64,000 bases of DNA, from positions 1 through 64,000 of the forward strand of contig JAIDCY010000030.1 in the NCBI GenBank assembly GCA_029055625.1. The letters are read 5' to 3'. Position 1 is the first letter of the stretch. Each line of letters starts with the position of its first letter. The translations under genes were made by a program, and so were the position numbers. The stretch is from Ruminococcus sp. GTDB taxonomy: Bacteria; Bacillota; Clostridia; Oscillospirales; Ruminococcaceae. Positions 18,401-27,968 of the stretch are shown here, piece by piece. A model generated the notes under the pieces. The model was given only the letters and a program-made list of their open reading frames with translations, did not search any database and was not told the DNA's origin.

Positions 18401-19314
18401 CCCATTTTATCAAGTTTATCAAGAATTTTCCGGAAATAATCGGGTAATTCGCTTGTAAATTCCATGTATTCTTTTGTAGTCGGATGTACAAATCCTATTT
18501 TCCGTGCGTGCAGGCACTGACCGTCTAAATTCTTATACGCTTTACCGTATACGTCGTCACCAAGTACGGAATGTCCGATATACGCAAGATGTACCCTTAT
18601 CTGATGTGTACGTCCGGTCTCAAGGCGGAGTTTTACGTGTGCATATCCGGCGTACTGTCTTATTACCGTATAGTGCGTTACCGCATGGCGTGAATTTTCC
18701 GTAGTTACGCACATTTTTTTACGGTCTGTCTTGTGTCTGCCTATCGGAGCTTCTATAGTACCGGTAGTATCCCTGAAATATCCGCTTGCAATTGCTTCGT
18801 ATTCTCTCGTGAAACTGTGTTCTTTTATCTGCTCCGCAAGTCCGATATGTGAACGGTCATTTTTTGCAACTATCAGCAATCCGCTTGTGTTCTTATCTAT
18901 ACGGTGGACTATCCCAGGGCGGATAACTCCGTTTATTCCGGAAAGACTATCTCCGCAATGATACAACAACGCATTTACAAGCGTTCCGTTATAATTTCCG
19001 TGTGCCGGATGTACTACCATTCCTTTCGGCTTATTCACTACCAATAAATCATTATCTTCATAGACTATTTCAAGCGGTATGTTTTCCGGTAAGGTATCCA
19101 TATTCTGAGGTTCGGGAATCTCTATCACTACAACGTCACCCGATTTCAGCTTATAATTCTTGTTTATTGTCTTTCCGTTTACAAATACTTTTTTTCTTTC
19201 AATAAGTCCCTGTACACCTGAACGTGTAAGCCCTTCAACGTTTCCGGTCACAAATATATCTACTCTTTTCCCGACTTCTTCCGGTCTGACGTAAATTTCC
19301 ATACTTTCAGACAT
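18397..19314 (-). CDS. rluD: 23S rRNA pseudouridine synthase, RluD family
   Basis: S4 domain plus VVNKPKGMVVHPA, GIVHRIDKNTSGLLIVAKND, GRTHQIRVHL. Confidence 0.92.
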   Translation of the reverse strand: MSESMEIYVRPEEVGKRVDIFVTGNVEGLTRSGVQGLIERKKVFVNGKTINKNYKLKSGDVVVIEIPEPQNMDTLPENIPLEIVYEDNDLLVVNKPKGMVVHPAHGNYNGTLVNALLYHCGDSLSGINGVIRPGIVHRIDKNTSGLLIVAKNDRSHIGLAEQIKEHSFTREYEAIASGYFRDTTGTIEAPIGRHKTDRKKMCVTTENSRHAVTHYTVIRQYAGYAHVKLRLETGRTHQIRVHLAYIGHSVLGDDVYGKAYKNLDGQCLHARKIGFVHPTTKEYMEFTSELPDYFRKILDKLDKMG

Positions 19315-19804
19315 CTTTTTCCGCCTCCTGTCGTGATTTTTCTATTTTCGGGTCTATGAAAATACTATAAATCAACAGAAGTACAAACGCTACCGTCACG
19401 CATATATCCGCAACATTGAATATCGCAAAATCAAATAACTTTATCTCGAACATATCCACAACGTATCCCATACGGATACGGTCGATAAGATTTCCGATTC
19501 CTCCAGCTATAAATAATCCCGTCGCAACGTTCAATATCTTTGACCTCTTCAATGTCGCAAACATAAACACTATTCCGGCTATTATAACAAGTGACGTGAA
19601 CCCTATCAGAAACCATCGCTGTCCTGCCATACTGCCGAATATCGCCCCTCTGTTTTCAAGATACGTCAGGTCTATTACCTTTAAATCGCCGAAATGTATG
19701 AAATCCATACTCCCTGCCGGTTGAAGTACGTCTACCGCCCACTCCTTTACAAACTGGTCGGCTGTTACAAGCACTCCTATCATTACAACAAGAAAAACTA
19801 CCAT
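19307..19804 (-). CDS. lspA: Lipoprotein signal peptidase
   Basis: GGIGNLIDRIRMGYVVDMF, FNVADICVT motifs; TM segments. Confidence 0.92.
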   Translation of the reverse strand: MVVFLVVMIGVLVTADQFVKEWAVDVLQPAGSMDFIHFGDLKVIDLTYLENRGAIFGSMAGQRWFLIGFTSLVIIAGIVFMFATLKRSKILNVATGLFIAGGIGNLIDRIRMGYVVDMFEIKLFDFAIFNVADICVTVAFVLLLIYSIFIDPKIEKSRQEAEKDV

Positions 19805-19865
19805 TTAATTTCCCTCTCAACAAATACTGCCCGCCGACGTTCAGACAGCAGGCAGTATAACATAA

Positions 19866-22631
19866 TTATACCTCGACAGCTATCACACATCTCTGACAGA
19901 GTGTCGGGTGTTCGTGATTTTCGCCGACGTACTTCGAGTAACACCAGCATCTTTCACACTTTTCACCCTCTGCCTTCTTAACTTCAAATCTGGTTTCACC
20001 GTCTGAATTTTCAACAGCAACGTCCGATACTATCAGTATCTCCGTAAGCTGTTCCGCAAGGGTACTATACTTTTCGTAATCGTCTCCGGTAGCCTTTATC
20101 ACTATCTTCGCTTCCAAAGATTTTCCTATCGTCTTTGCGTTTCTCGCATCTTCAAGTACTTTGTTTACCGTCTCACGTGTGGAATAAATAAAATTCCATT
20201 TCTCGACAAACCCGTTATCAAATTCTATTCCCGATTTCTCCGGCATCTGATTAAGGAATACACTTTCTTTATCGTCGTCGACAGAGTGTGGCATATATCC
20301 CCATATCTCCTCGGCAGTAAATGATATTATCGGGGCGGACAGTCTCGCTATCGCACTTAATATCTTATACATTGTAGTCTGTGCGGAACGGCGTTTCTCG
20401 GAATCCTCTTTCTCACAGTAAAGTCTGTCCTTGATTATATCGAGATAGAAGTTTGACATATCTATTACACAGAAATTATGAATTGCGTGAAATGCAATAT
20501 GATAATCAAAAGCGTTATATCCTTCATTTACCTTATCAATGAGGGCGTCAAGTTTCATCATCGCCCATTTGTCAAGTTCCGTCAATCTGTCGTATGATAC
20601 GCAGTCAGTATCAGGATTAAAGCCCTTACCGTTTCCGAGGTTACCGAGTATGAAACGTGCGGTATTACGTATCTTCTTATATGCGTCCGACAGCTGACCT
20701 AAAATGGCTTTTGAAATTCTTATATCTGAATGATAGTCGGAAGAAGCTACCCATAATCTTAAAATATCCGCTCCGTACTGGTCTGTAATCTCGCTCGGGT
20801 CGATACCGTTTCCGAGTGATTTGTGCATGGTCTTTCCCTGACCGTCTACTACCCAGCCGTGCGTACATACCGCTTTATATGGTGCTATACCGTGATATAC
20901 TACCGACGTAAGCAATGACGACTGAAACCATCCTCTGTACTGGTCTGCACCCTCCAGATACAAATCGGCAGGGAATCTAAGTCCTTTATGCTGTTCAAGT
21001 ACCGCTGAATGTGATACGCCACTATCAAACCATACGTCCATTATGTCATATTCTTTCGTGAACTCTCCGCATCCACACTCACATTTTACGCTATCCGGTA
21101 TGAACTCTTTTACGTCCTTAATCCACCATGCATCTGAACCCTCCGCACGGAACAAGTCTGAAATCGCTTTTATCGTCTCGTCGTTTACTATAGGTTTTCC
21201 ACAGTCCTTACAATACACTATCGGGATAGGTACGCCCCATGTTCTCTGTCTCGATATGCACCAGTCGCTACGGTCACGTACCATACCTTTTATTCTGTCC
21301 TCACCCCATTCGGGTATCCACTGTACACTCTCGATTGCTTTTATTGCTTCGTCTCTGAATCCGTTTACCGAACAGAACCACTGTTCAGTTGCACGGTATA
21401 TTATCGGGCTGTTACATCTCCAGCAATGCGGGTACTGGTGTACTATCTTCTGTATCGCAAGCAGTGCGTTTAACTCCTCAAGTTTCTTTGCGATTGCTTT
21501 ATTAGCTGTATCGGTATCCATACCCTCAAACTCACCGGCTTCTGCGGTCTGTCTGCCCTTGGAATCTACACATACTATTATGCCTATATCGTCGTATTTC
21601 TTACATACTTCAAAGTCCTCTACACCATATCCGGGGGCGGTGTGTACGCAACCTGTACCACTTTCGAGTGTTACGTGATCTCCGACTATTACCGGTGACA
21701 GTCTGTCATATAACGGGTGCTTTGTCTTCATTCCCTCAAGTTCCGCACCTGTAAATATTCCGTCCGTTGTATAGTCAGCGATTCCGGCAGTCTCCATTGT
21801 ATTTTTAACAAGTTCTTCCGCCATTACGTAATACTCGTCACCGTTCTTTACCAGTGTGTAATTATATTCCGGTCCTAAACAGATTGCAAGGTTTCCAGGT
21901 ATCGTCCATGTGGTAGTAGTCCAGATTACAAAGTATATCTTTGATACGTCAAGACCCATTCCGGCGAAAATTCCCTTATCGTCAACTACATTGAACTTAA
22001 CGTATATCGAGTGGCAAGGGTCATTTGAATACTCTATTTCCGCTTCCGCAAGTGCGGTGTTACAATCCGGACACCAATAAACCGGCTTCAGTCCCTTATA
22101 CATATATCCTTTTTTCGCCATCTCGCCGAATACTTCAATCTGACGTGCTTCAAATTCCGGCTTTAACGTTAAATATGGGTCGTCGTAATCGCCAAGTGTA
22201 CCAAGTCTTTTAAACTGTCTCATCTGATTATCAACGTGTTTCATTGCGAAATCGTGACAATGTTTTCTTAACTCCACCGGCGGAATAGCTCCGTTCTCTA
22301 CTCCGATTGCTTTCATTGCTTTTAACTCTATCGGTAAGCCGTGTGTATCCCAGCCCGGCACGTAAGGCGAACAGTATCCGCTCATATTCTTATACTTAAC
22401 TATTATATCTTTTAACGTCTTATTCAATGCCGTTCCGAGATGTATTTCACCATTCGCATACGGCGGACCGTCATGCAGTATATACGTCGGTTTTCCCTGA
22501 TTCTTTTCTATAATCTTATAATAAAGCCGGTCGTTTTCCCATTTCTCTACAAATGCGGGTTCTCTCTTCGGAAGGTTTCCCCTCATAGGAAATTCTGTCT
22601 TCGGAAGATTCAGAGTTGTATTATAATCCAT
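19866..22631 (-). CDS. ileS: Isoleucyl-tRNA synthetase
   Basis: DGPPYANGEIHLGTALNKTLKD, KMHKSLGN (KMSKS variant), C-terminal CERCWCYSKYVGENHEHPTLCQRC zinc site. Confidence 0.98.
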   Translation of the reverse strand: MDYNTTLNLPKTEFPMRGNLPKREPAFVEKWENDRLYYKIIEKNQGKPTYILHDGPPYANGEIHLGTALNKTLKDIIVKYKNMSGYCSPYVPGWDTHGLPIELKAMKAIGVENGAIPPVELRKHCHDFAMKHVDNQMRQFKRLGTLGDYDDPYLTLKPEFEARQIEVFGEMAKKGYMYKGLKPVYWCPDCNTALAEAEIEYSNDPCHSIYVKFNVVDDKGIFAGMGLDVSKIYFVIWTTTTWTIPGNLAICLGPEYNYTLVKNGDEYYVMAEELVKNTMETAGIADYTTDGIFTGAELEGMKTKHPLYDRLSPVIVGDHVTLESGTGCVHTAPGYGVEDFEVCKKYDDIGIIVCVDSKGRQTAEAGEFEGMDTDTANKAIAKKLEELNALLAIQKIVHQYPHCWRCNSPIIYRATEQWFCSVNGFRDEAIKAIESVQWIPEWGEDRIKGMVRDRSDWCISRQRTWGVPIPIVYCKDCGKPIVNDETIKAISDLFRAEGSDAWWIKDVKEFIPDSVKCECGCGEFTKEYDIMDVWFDSGVSHSAVLEQHKGLRFPADLYLEGADQYRGWFQSSLLTSVVYHGIAPYKAVCTHGWVVDGQGKTMHKSLGNGIDPSEITDQYGADILRLWVASSDYHSDIRISKAILGQLSDAYKKIRNTARFILGNLGNGKGFNPDTDCVSYDRLTELDKWAMMKLDALIDKVNEGYNAFDYHIAFHAIHNFCVIDMSNFYLDIIKDRLYCEKEDSEKRRSAQTTMYKILSAIARLSAPIISFTAEEIWGYMPHSVDDDKESVFLNQMPEKSGIEFDNGFVEKWNFIYSTRETVNKVLEDARNAKTIGKSLEAKIVIKATGDDYEKYSTLAEQLTEILIVSDVAVENSDGETRFEVKKAEGEKCERCWCYSKYVGENHEHPTLCQRCVIAVEV

Positions 22632-22653
22632 TGGTTCACTTTTTCCTTTCTTC

Positions 22654-23253
22654 TTATTCTTTATAACTGACCTCTTCTGTTGTTCCGATATCCTCGGAAA
22701 CTATTACATTTGCTATCTCGTTCGCTATATCCTCGGCGGTCGGAGTTTTTCCCATAGCTTCCTCGTACGTCTCCGGTACTGTGGAAATCAGATCAAGATG
22801 TTCCTTATATATATCAAACAAACTCTTCTTGAAATCCGCAACCTGTTGTTGTGCCTCTATCAGTGCTTCCTTTTCCTTGGCGATTTCCTCACGGTTCTTT
22901 TCCATTGCGATTGCGTGTTGTCTTACCGCTTCATCTTCCAGTGCTGCCGCCTTTGCCTTGGCTTCCGCTATTATCTTTTCCGCTCTTTCTTTCGCATCGT
23001 TTATTACCTGATGTCCCTGCTTCTGTGCTCCTAAAAGGGCATCTTTCAATGCGTCTTCGTCTCTCATGTATTCACGTACCCTGTCCGCAAGTACCTGTAT
23101 TTTTCCGTTAGCTTCGTTTCTTTCACGCTCCATATCGTCGAGTTCCGCTTCAAGTTCTGCGAAAAATTCGTCGATTTCTTCCTGTTTGTAGCCAAATGCC
23201 GCTTTTTCAAATCTCTTGTTTCTTACGTCTTTTGAAGTTATCATATATTTCAC
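22654..23253 (-). CDS. DivIVA domain protein
   Basis: ITSKDVRNKRFEKAAFGYKQEEIDEFFAELEAELD. Confidence 0.93.
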   Translation of the reverse strand: MKYMITSKDVRNKRFEKAAFGYKQEEIDEFFAELEAELDDMERERNEANGKIQVLADRVREYMRDEDALKDALLGAQKQGHQVINDAKERAEKIIAEAKAKAAALEDEAVRQHAIAMEKNREEIAKEKEALIEAQQQVADFKKSLFDIYKEHLDLISTVPETYEEAMGKTPTAEDIANEIANVIVSEDIGTTEEVSYKE

Positions 23254-23255
23254 CT

Positions 23256-24014
23256 CTAAACAAATTTTTTTATTATTATATGTATACGGTTTTTCCGTGT
23301 ATTTCCGCCAACCTCGGAGAGTATATATTTTCCGTGACCTCTTACTGATATTATATCCCCTGTCTTTACCTCCGCTGATACCGTTTCCGTTATGATATGA
23401 TTTATTTCAACTCTTTCAGAACGTATCATTACCGCCGACTTCTCCCGACTTAATCCGGTGGCAAGACTTACAATACTATCAATACGCAGTGAGGCAACAG
23501 TTCCGCTGACAGTCCTGAACTCCTGCCTCACTTCCATTTCAAACGGCTTTCCGTCAGAACATTTAACTCCTGTTTTCCCGATTTTTGAAACAGTTGCAGA
23601 AATCAGTTTTCCTGCAAAGTTCATAACAAAAGCCTGTGTCATCCCCTCACCAACGACTATATCGCCTATTATATCACGCCGGAAGTTCATACCCATAAAA
23701 GTTCCGAGAAAATCCCTGTGTGTCAATTTATCCTCTTTCCGATACGTGAAAGTTATACACCTGAACGGAAAATCTTCTATAATATAATCCTCGTAAAAAT
23801 CCGGATATACCGCTAACATTTTTCTGCCTGCTCCGTCGTATCCGCCCCACAACTTATACGATAATCCACCGGCATTACGTCTGCACCACTCATCCGCCTG
23901 TACTGACTGTCTTTCGTCCAGAAAATCGGAAAAAACGCATATGTCATTTCTTTCGCACCGGCTCACCATATCGGAAAGTCTCGCAAAAAAATACTTCTCG
24001 TCTGAATTATTCAT
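23256..24014 (-). CDS. YlmH-like RNA-binding S4 protein
   Basis: Position between divIVA and sepF; S4-like LRIDSIVSLATGLSREKSAVMIRSERVEINH. Confidence 0.88.
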   Translation of the reverse strand: MNNSDEKYFFARLSDMVSRCERNDICVFSDFLDERQSVQADEWCRRNAGGLSYKLWGGYDGAGRKMLAVYPDFYEDYIIEDFPFRCITFTYRKEDKLTHRDFLGTFMGMNFRRDIIGDIVVGEGMTQAFVMNFAGKLISATVSKIGKTGVKCSDGKPFEMEVRQEFRTVSGTVASLRIDSIVSLATGLSREKSAVMIRSERVEINHIITETVSAEVKTGDIISVRGHGKYILSEVGGNTRKNRIHIIIKKFV

Positions 24015-24613
24015 CAGATAAATACGCCGTTGTTTTCGAGTTCGCCTACCAAATCTTCGCCGATAAATCCGACGTTATACGGTGTTATTATATACGTAAG
24101 ATTCGCCACCGGCTTGAGACTTCCGCCGTTTGCATAAGCTACACCTACAAGAAAATCTATTATACGTCTTTTATTCTCCGGCGACGCTGTTTCAAGATTG
24201 AGTACTACCGTTTTCTTCGCTATGAGGTGGTCGGCAATCTGCTTTGCATCTGTGAATGCTGACGGCTTCACAAGTACCACCTGTAACTGTGCTGTAGTCT
24301 GAATATTAACCACCTTATTTCTACGGCTTCCGCCGTTATTATTGTTATTACTGTTTAATCTGTCACTGTTGCCGATTCTGTCACTTACACCGCTTCCGCT
24401 GTTACTTACCGGTGGAGGTACAGGAGTTTCTCTTACTGGTGGCGGAGCTGGTGCAACGGGTTCGTCACGTTCTTCACTGTCCCGACGTACGGGCTCTGAT
24501 GTAGTCTTGCGTATCGGTTCGCTGAGAGTCTCCATTTCTTCTTCACCCTCATCTCCTTCGCCGTTATCATCCATTGAGAAGAAAAAATCTTTTATTTTTT
24601 CAACAACATTCAT
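24014..24613 (-). CDS. sepF: Cell division protein SepF
   Basis: MNVVEKIKDFFF; VVLVKPSAFTDAKQIADHLIAKKTVVLNLETA. Start at ATG 24613. Confidence 0.92.
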   Translation of the reverse strand: MNVVEKIKDFFFSMDDNGEGDEGEEEMETLSEPIRKTTSEPVRRDSEERDEPVAPAPPPVRETPVPPPVSNSGSGVSDRIGNSDRLNSNNNNNGGSRRNKVVNIQTTAQLQVVLVKPSAFTDAKQIADHLIAKKTVVLNLETASPENKRRIIDFLVGVAYANGGSLKPVANLTYIITPYNVGFIGEDLVGELENNGVFI

Positions 24614-24693
24614 AATCTCTATTACTCCTTCTCCGTATTGTTTTTTATGTCGCTTACACGGAATAAATACGGAATATCCCGTGTACGTAAAAA

Positions 24694-25398
24694 TCACCTT
24701 TTTATGTTGTAATTCCTTGCCCCGAAAAGTCCCGTTCCTATACGGACTATGTTAGAACCGTATTTTATGGCGTCTGCGTAATCGTGTGTCATACCCATTG
24801 AAAGCGTATCTATACTTACAATATCTCTTTTCTGCTCTGCAACTCTGTTAAAAAGTTCCTGCATCCTGCCGAGAAAAATATCACTGTCACACGGTGGCGG
24901 TATAGTCATAAGACCTCTTATGCGTATGCCCTCAAGTTCCGCAATCTGTCCGATAAAATCGCCGGTCTCCTCCGGAACTATACCACCTTTTGAATCCTCA
25001 CCACCAATATTTACTTCACATAATATATCAATAATCCTGTTGTTCTTTACCGCAAGTCTGCTTATAGTCTCCGCAAGCCTGATACTGTCGACAGACTGTA
25101 TCATCGTTACGGAATCTATGATATATTTCACCTTGTTTGTCTGAAGACTGCCTATAAACTGGACTTCTGCGTTTTTTTCATAGAAATCTTTCTTTGAAAG
25201 ATATTCCTGCACCCGATTTTCTCCGAGCAGGTCTATACCGAGCGAAACGGCATGATTTACAGCCTCCGGAATAACAGTCTTTGTTACCGCCATTATACGC
25301 AGACTGTCACTGGCTTTACGGTATTTATCGAACGCCTCCCCGGCACGTTCACGTATGATACGCAGGTTTTCATCAATATAACTGAAATCATTCACCAT
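24694..25398 (-). CDS. YggS-family PLP-binding protein
   Basis: LMAVTKTV, GENRVQEY, HFIGSLQTNK-like VQFIGSLQTNKVK, LSMGMTHDYADAI..GSNIVRIGTGLFG. Confidence 0.95.
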   Translation of the reverse strand: MVNDFSYIDENLRIIRERAGEAFDKYRKASDSLRIMAVTKTVIPEAVNHAVSLGIDLLGENRVQEYLSKKDFYEKNAEVQFIGSLQTNKVKYIIDSVTMIQSVDSIRLAETISRLAVKNNRIIDILCEVNIGGEDSKGGIVPEETGDFIGQIAELEGIRIRGLMTIPPPCDSDIFLGRMQELFNRVAEQKRDIVSIDTLSMGMTHDYADAIKYGSNIVRIGTGLFGARNYNIKR

Positions 25399-26685
25399 TC
25401 ATTCAACACCTTCAATCATAATATCGTCATAAAGTGAAAGATAACTTTTATCCTCGTCGTGTACCGCTGATAATACATAGTCGCTACCCTCATATATGAC
25501 ATCAATTTTCTTGAATTCAGTCTGTTCACCCTTTAAAATATTCACGCCTTTATAATTTGTAGTCAATACCTCTGTTACTTCTTCGCCGTCAAACTCTTCT
25601 GTAACTTCTTCTGTAATATCCATGAATCTTATCGCTTCTCTCGGAACTTTCAGCCCCCGAAAATCGCCACGGATTATTTCTACGTTTTCGCATCTGTGCT
25701 GTACAAGTTTATTACTGAACTGGCTACACGTAAAAATTATTATTGTTCTGGCAGGGTCTCCCTCGTCGTACATATTCGTGATTTCCGCACTGTATGTATC
25801 GGCGGAAGCCTCAAATCTTAATTTTACACGCTTTCCCACTTCGTAATCATGATGTGTATTGTCGACAATTCCGGCAAGATACCAGCTATAATCATCTATC
25901 AGTTTACCAACTATTGTATTATCTGTGCTTTTCGTATCGGTGATGCTTTCGAGTTCTTCAACCGTGAGTTTCTTTATACTGTCTTTTGTAAGTATTTCCT
26001 CGAAACCGTCACAATAGCTTGCGAAATATGCCGGACGTTCTGAAAGAATTACTTCAACTGACGGCACAGACTGCTGTTTCAGCTGTTCGAGTTCGTTTTT
26101 AATGTCGTCAATCTGCTGGCTGAAATCCGTCACTTCATTTGTGATAATCTGGTAAGTACTCATCTGTACAACAAGATTGTCAAGGTCAGATTTTATAGCT
26201 TCATAATCCTTCATATCACGGCAATATATGAAATTGCGGTAATTTTCCTCTATATTCGCTGAAAGACTTAAAGGCTGTGCGGATTCAAGCGTTCCCGGAT
26301 TCTGTATTTTTTCAAGTATAGCTAATTCCTTTTCAAGTGATTCAATCTGTCTGTTTATAGTAATCTGTGTGTCATCGGGATATGCCTGTGCGATTATACT
26401 TCCCATACCTAATTTGCCACCGTCAGATACGTTATAACTGAGCACACCGTTACCGCTGTATCTTATAACCTGCTCGTCCCTTATGAATACTCCTTTCATA
26501 CTGCCTGAAGCTGTTGCTTCCGCCATGATTGCTGATTCCGTCGGGATTTCCCTGTTATTGAAGTAGTTATACAGTATGCTTACGAATATTACAACAAACA
26601 GAATTATCACACTGTTACGTAACAATTTTACAACTGAACTTCCTATATCTGATTTACTTTTGTTCTCCTCTTTACCGAAACGCAT
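25399..26685 (-). CDS. HlyD-like membrane-fusion-type protein, orphan
   Basis: N-terminal TM, coiled-coil hairpin, beta-barrel-like C-terminus (GLKVPREAIRF). Confidence 0.65.
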   Translation of the reverse strand: MRFGKEENKSKSDIGSSVVKLLRNSVIILFVVIFVSILYNYFNNREIPTESAIMAEATASGSMKGVFIRDEQVIRYSGNGVLSYNVSDGGKLGMGSIIAQAYPDDTQITINRQIESLEKELAILEKIQNPGTLESAQPLSLSANIEENYRNFIYCRDMKDYEAIKSDLDNLVVQMSTYQIITNEVTDFSQQIDDIKNELEQLKQQSVPSVEVILSERPAYFASYCDGFEEILTKDSIKKLTVEELESITDTKSTDNTIVGKLIDDYSWYLAGIVDNTHHDYEVGKRVKLRFEASADTYSAEITNMYDEGDPARTIIIFTCSQFSNKLVQHRCENVEIIRGDFRGLKVPREAIRFMDITEEVTEEFDGEEVTEVLTTNYKGVNILKGEQTEFKKIDVIYEGSDYVLSAVHDEDKSYLSLYDDIMIEGVE

Positions 26686-26700
26686 TCAGAATCACCGGTT

Positions 26701-26940
26701 TCAGTTGTTTCTTTCGGCGGTATCGAGTATTGAAACAGCCCTTGCCGGAATAATTGTTGAGATTGCGTGCTTGTAAACAAGCTGTTGTTTGCCGTCGCAG
26801 TCAAAGATAGCTACATAACTGTCAAAACCTTTAACCATTCCTTTGAACTGAAAACCATTCGTCAGAATAATTGTAACCATTATTCTGTCTTTTCTGCACT
26901 GATTCAGGAAAACATCCTGTAAATTGATTGATTTGTTCAT
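26701..26940 (-). CDS. hfq: RNA chaperone Hfq
   Basis: [60 protein letters not shown]. Confidence 0.97.
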   Translation of the reverse strand: MNKSINLQDVFLNQCRKDRIMVTIILTNGFQFKGMVKGFDSYVAIFDCDGKQQLVYKHAISTIIPARAVSILDTAERNN

Positions 26941-27010
26941 ATACCAATCTCCATTCTTAAAATTTAATTTTTTAAATAAAAATGTATCTATATACACTTA
27001 ATACATTATA

Positions 27011-27952
27011 TCATACATTCCAGCAATTTTCTATAGTTTTTTCAGACTTTTCTAAAATTTCACTTTTTTTATTAAATTCGTCCAAAAAAAGCCACTGAAT
27101 ACGTGTATTTTTTCTAAACCATGTTAACTGTCGCTTGGCATAACGCCGGGTTTCCTGCTTTATCCTGTCAATACATCCGGAGAGCGTCATATTATTTTCA
27201 AAGTATGGTATAAGCTCTTTATATCCTATCGCATTTGATGCCGTCCCCTGATTGCCTCTTATCCACAACTCTTCCGCTTCCTCTATCATTCCCTTATTAA
27301 CCATATCGTCAACCCGTCTGTTTATTCTGTCGTATAAAATCTGCCGGTCGTGAAAGTTCAATCCGATTATCAACGAATCGTATGGACTTTCTATCATACG
27401 GCTTTCCGCCTTTAACTCGCTGAAACGTCTGCCGGTTATGTGATACACTTCCAACGCCCTCACAACCCTGACAAGATTATTCATGTGTATGTTTTCCGCT
27501 GATTCAGGGTCAATGTCACGTAACATTCCGTGCAGATACTTATTTCCGTACTCTCTTGCTATGTCATACAGTTCCATCCGGTACGCCTCGTCACTGCCAC
27601 CATCCGCAAACCTTACGTTTTCCAGTAGCGAATCTATATAAAGTCCTGTACCGCCTGTTACTATAGGCAATCTGTTACGGCTGAGTATCTCTTTTATCTT
27701 CTCGTTCGCAAGTCTTACGTAATCCGATACACTGAATACAACGTCCCTTTCAAGAAAATCTATCAGGTGGTGCGGTATCCCCTGCATTTCCTCGACTGTC
27801 GGCTTCGCAGATGCTATATCAAGCCCCTTGTAAATCTGCATTGAATCTGCTGATATTATCTCGCCGTCGTATCGCTTCGCAAGTTCTACACTCAATGCGG
27901 TCTTACCTGATGCCGTCGCTCCTACTACCGCTAAAACTTTCTGTTTTTCCAG
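27011..27952 (-). CDS. miaA: tRNA dimethylallyltransferase; probable CTG start codon
   Basis: The ORF track starts at 27895 after the P-loop, but the same frame extends to 27952 (CTG) and encodes LEKQKVLAVVGATASGKTALSVELAK; RBS AAAGGGGAG 9 nt upstream; in-frame TGA just before. Confidence 0.88.
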   Translation of the reverse strand: MEKQKVLAVVGATASGKTALSVELAKRYDGEIISADSMQIYKGLDIASAKPTVEEMQGIPHHLIDFLERDVVFSVSDYVRLANEKIKEILSRNRLPIVTGGTGLYIDSLLENVRFADGGSDEAYRMELYDIAREYGNKYLHGMLRDIDPESAENIHMNNLVRVVRALEVYHITGRRFSELKAESRMIESPYDSLIIGLNFHDRQILYDRINRRVDDMVNKGMIEEAEELWIRGNQGTASNAIGYKELIPYFENNMTLSGCIDRIKQETRRYAKRQLTWFRKNTRIQWLFLDEFNKKSEILEKSEKTIENCWNV

Positions 27953-27968
27953 ATAAAATCACTCCCCT

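Noticed and set aside
22632-22653. T-box leader for ileS
   Set aside because: Only ~22 nt separate divIVA and ileS, too short for a T-box.
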